From Wolinella sp052173415 (GTDB taxonomy: Bacteria; Campylobacterota; Campylobacteria; Campylobacterales; Helicobacteraceae): a DNA stretch of 33,242 nucleotides. The stretch lies in the NCBI GenBank assembly GCA_052173415.1, contig JBQMYQ010000016.1, forward strand, positions 1 through 33,242, written 5' to 3'. The first letter of the stretch is position 1. Each line of letters begins with the position of its first letter. The notes below the pieces were generated by a model that saw only the letters and a list, made by a program, of their open reading frames with translations, was not told the DNA's origin and made no database searches. Both the position numbers and the translations under genes were made by a program. This document shows positions 32,392 to 33,242 of the stretch, piece by piece.

Positions 32392-32748
32392 CTACAGCCT
32401 CCCAAAATACCCCACCACTCTTCCAATAATCTCAAAATCCATCTCATCGGTGATATTGATAGGCTCATATTGCTCGTTTTCGCTCAAAAGGTGCACTCTT
32501 GGTAGTTTTATGATCTTTTTCACATACATTTCTTCGCCGATACGAGCGACACATACTTCAGATTCCTGCACTTGCGGAGTTTTTTGCACCAAAAGAAAGC
32601 ATTGTCGCGGGATGATCGGGAACATCGAATCGCTCTCTATGATTCCCAGAAAAATGAAAACGTGCGGAACGTTATCGAGGAATCCTATCGTGTTAATGCC
32701 CGTGGTTGGGGCACTTTTGAAGATGAGATGATTGGGATTAATAATGCG
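32392..32748 (-). pseudogene. Headless S24 (LexA/CI-type) repressor domain, probable remnant
   Basis: The C-terminal half of an S24 peptidase-type repressor is clear: the catalytic serine in ESDSMFPIIP (Ser codon 32626-32628), then CVARIGEEMYVKKIIKLPR with the catalytic lysine in YVKK, and an ending EIIGRVVGYFGRL. The frame stays open upstream to a stop at 32749-32751, but there is no ATG, GTG or TTG before the catalytic serine, and no helix-turn-helix is found in any minus frame up to 32899. The ATG at 32623-32625 would remove the serine. I therefore read it as the 3' part of a phage-type or host repressor that lost its DNA-binding half. Confidence 0.7.
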
Positions 32749-32904
32749 CTAGAGAATATCAACTATCTTGCACCCACGCAAAAGCACCCCATTTTGCTCA
32801 AAAAGCACACGCTCTACACCCTAGAGAAGTGCACGGTGCTTCAGGGTATGGAGCTAAAGGCGGGCTATTGGCTCGGGGCGAGGGGCTACTCGCGCCTTGC
32901 TTGA
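32655..32904 (+). other. Orphan reading frame fragment, unrecognised
   Basis: A + strand frame open from 32572 ends at TGA 32902-32904. Before about 32650 it lies antisense to the S24 domain and is probably not real there. From about 32655 it reads like genuine protein (NVIEESYRVNARGWGTFEDE, later KHTLYTLEKCTVLQGMELK and GYWLGARGYSRLA). I do not recognise the family. Its stop codon lies at the junction with the broken porin, so it may be the 3' end of a displaced gene. Confidence 0.35.
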
Positions 32905-33242
32905 TAATCAAGCTGGTTTAGTGTGGGAGGGAAGATTTGGAATGATAAAAGTATCGCGGGAGCGGACTACTCTTTGCGCGGAGCGTTTCTGAACTCTCCA
33001 AATCGCTTCTCCTCCCTGAAGTTCTCAGCGTTTTTGCGGGACTAAATTATGAAGCCCATGACGCTCTCCATGTGGGAATCGACTACGTGAAGGGTAAAAA
33101 CAAGAATCCTCCCTCTGTGATTAGATTCCACGAGATTACCCCGATGATAAGCTACAAATATGGTGCAAATATCGATTTCCTCGCCTATTGTGCAATGCTT
33201 CATACTCATGATACAAAACGTAAAGAAGATCATCTTAATGAA
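32900..33242 (+). pseudogene. Third MOMP-type porin, 5'-truncated and frameshifted (continues past window)
   Basis: From the LDNQ codons at about 32900 the DNA matches the last third of porin copy 1 (from about 30262): GGKIWND, then YVKGKNKNPPSV against YVRGENKKAL, EITPMISYKYGANIDFLAY against EITPMITYKYNKNVDFLAY. There are two single-base losses relative to copy 1, one after LDNQA (near 32918) and one near 33037-33042, the second causing an in-frame TAA (33042-33044). No start or signal peptide is present; the 5' edge joins unrelated sequence. Confidence 0.85.

Noticed and set aside
1..33242. tRNA, rRNA or other stable RNA genes
   Set aside because: I looked in the gaps for cloverleaf-type repeats and TTCRANYC loops and saw none that I could support.

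Overview
The window looks like chromosomal DNA of a Campylobacterota (epsilonproteobacterial) species, probably a Wolinella-like member of the Helicobacteraceae. I infer this from gene content, gene order and a moderate GC content (high 40s percent, estimated by eye). Several blocks match arrangements I remember from Helicobacter pylori: panD-ybaB, ftsW next to flgB-flgC-fliE-ftsI, and an HP0268-type small nuclease next to miaB and a DUF374 acyltransferase. A DcuB fumarate/succinate antiporter and a TorA-type S-/N-oxide reductase with its own cytochrome c point to anaerobic respiration. The species call is inference; no rRNA or tRNA gene is present to test it.

Layout. 1-7.8 kb (+): a tightly packed, often overlapping run of genes. 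It contains a HydE-like hydrogenase accessory protein cut by the window edge, panD, ybaB, a secreted PDZ-like protein, ispA, surE, tcdA, an extremely acidic 52-residue small protein, aguB and a MATE exporter. 7.8-12.2 kb: ftsW (-) diverges from flgB-flgC-fliE-ftsI (+), which has a well-spaced sigma-54 promoter. 12.2-15.8 kb: a small periplasmic protein (-), a CDF metal exporter, an AAA+ ATPase with an unrecognised N-terminal half, and a MmcQ/YjbR protein. 15.9-19.8 kb (+): dcuB, rimO, tilS. 19.8-24.7 kb (-): an HP0268-like protein, miaB, a DUF374 acyltransferase, a TPR-like membrane protein and PilM/PilN/PilO-like genes. 24.8-26.0 kb (+): nusA. 26.2-29.2 kb (-): torA and a monohaem cytochrome c. 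29.3-32.1 kb (+): two tandem MOMP-family porins. 32.1-33.2 kb: a decayed region with repeats, a headless S24 (LexA/CI-type) repressor domain, an orphan ORF and a frameshifted third porin.

What stands out. (i) The hexamer GGAATC/GATTCC occurs about 140 times by my hand count, roughly 8-9 times the chance expectation. It is on both strands, in several reading frames, and forms perfect inverted pairs between nusA and the cytochrome gene. This behaves like a DNA uptake sequence or another genome-wide signal, and the window also carries PilMNO-like genes of the kind used in DNA uptake; the link is a hypothesis. (ii) Six TTTACA boxes are spaced 10/11/10/11/10 bp, exactly one helical turn apart, just after a TATAAT box and two copies of a 19-bp repeat. 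(iii) The 52-residue acidic, tyrosine-rich protein has a strong ribosome binding site. (iv) The porin cluster appears to be decaying at its right end.
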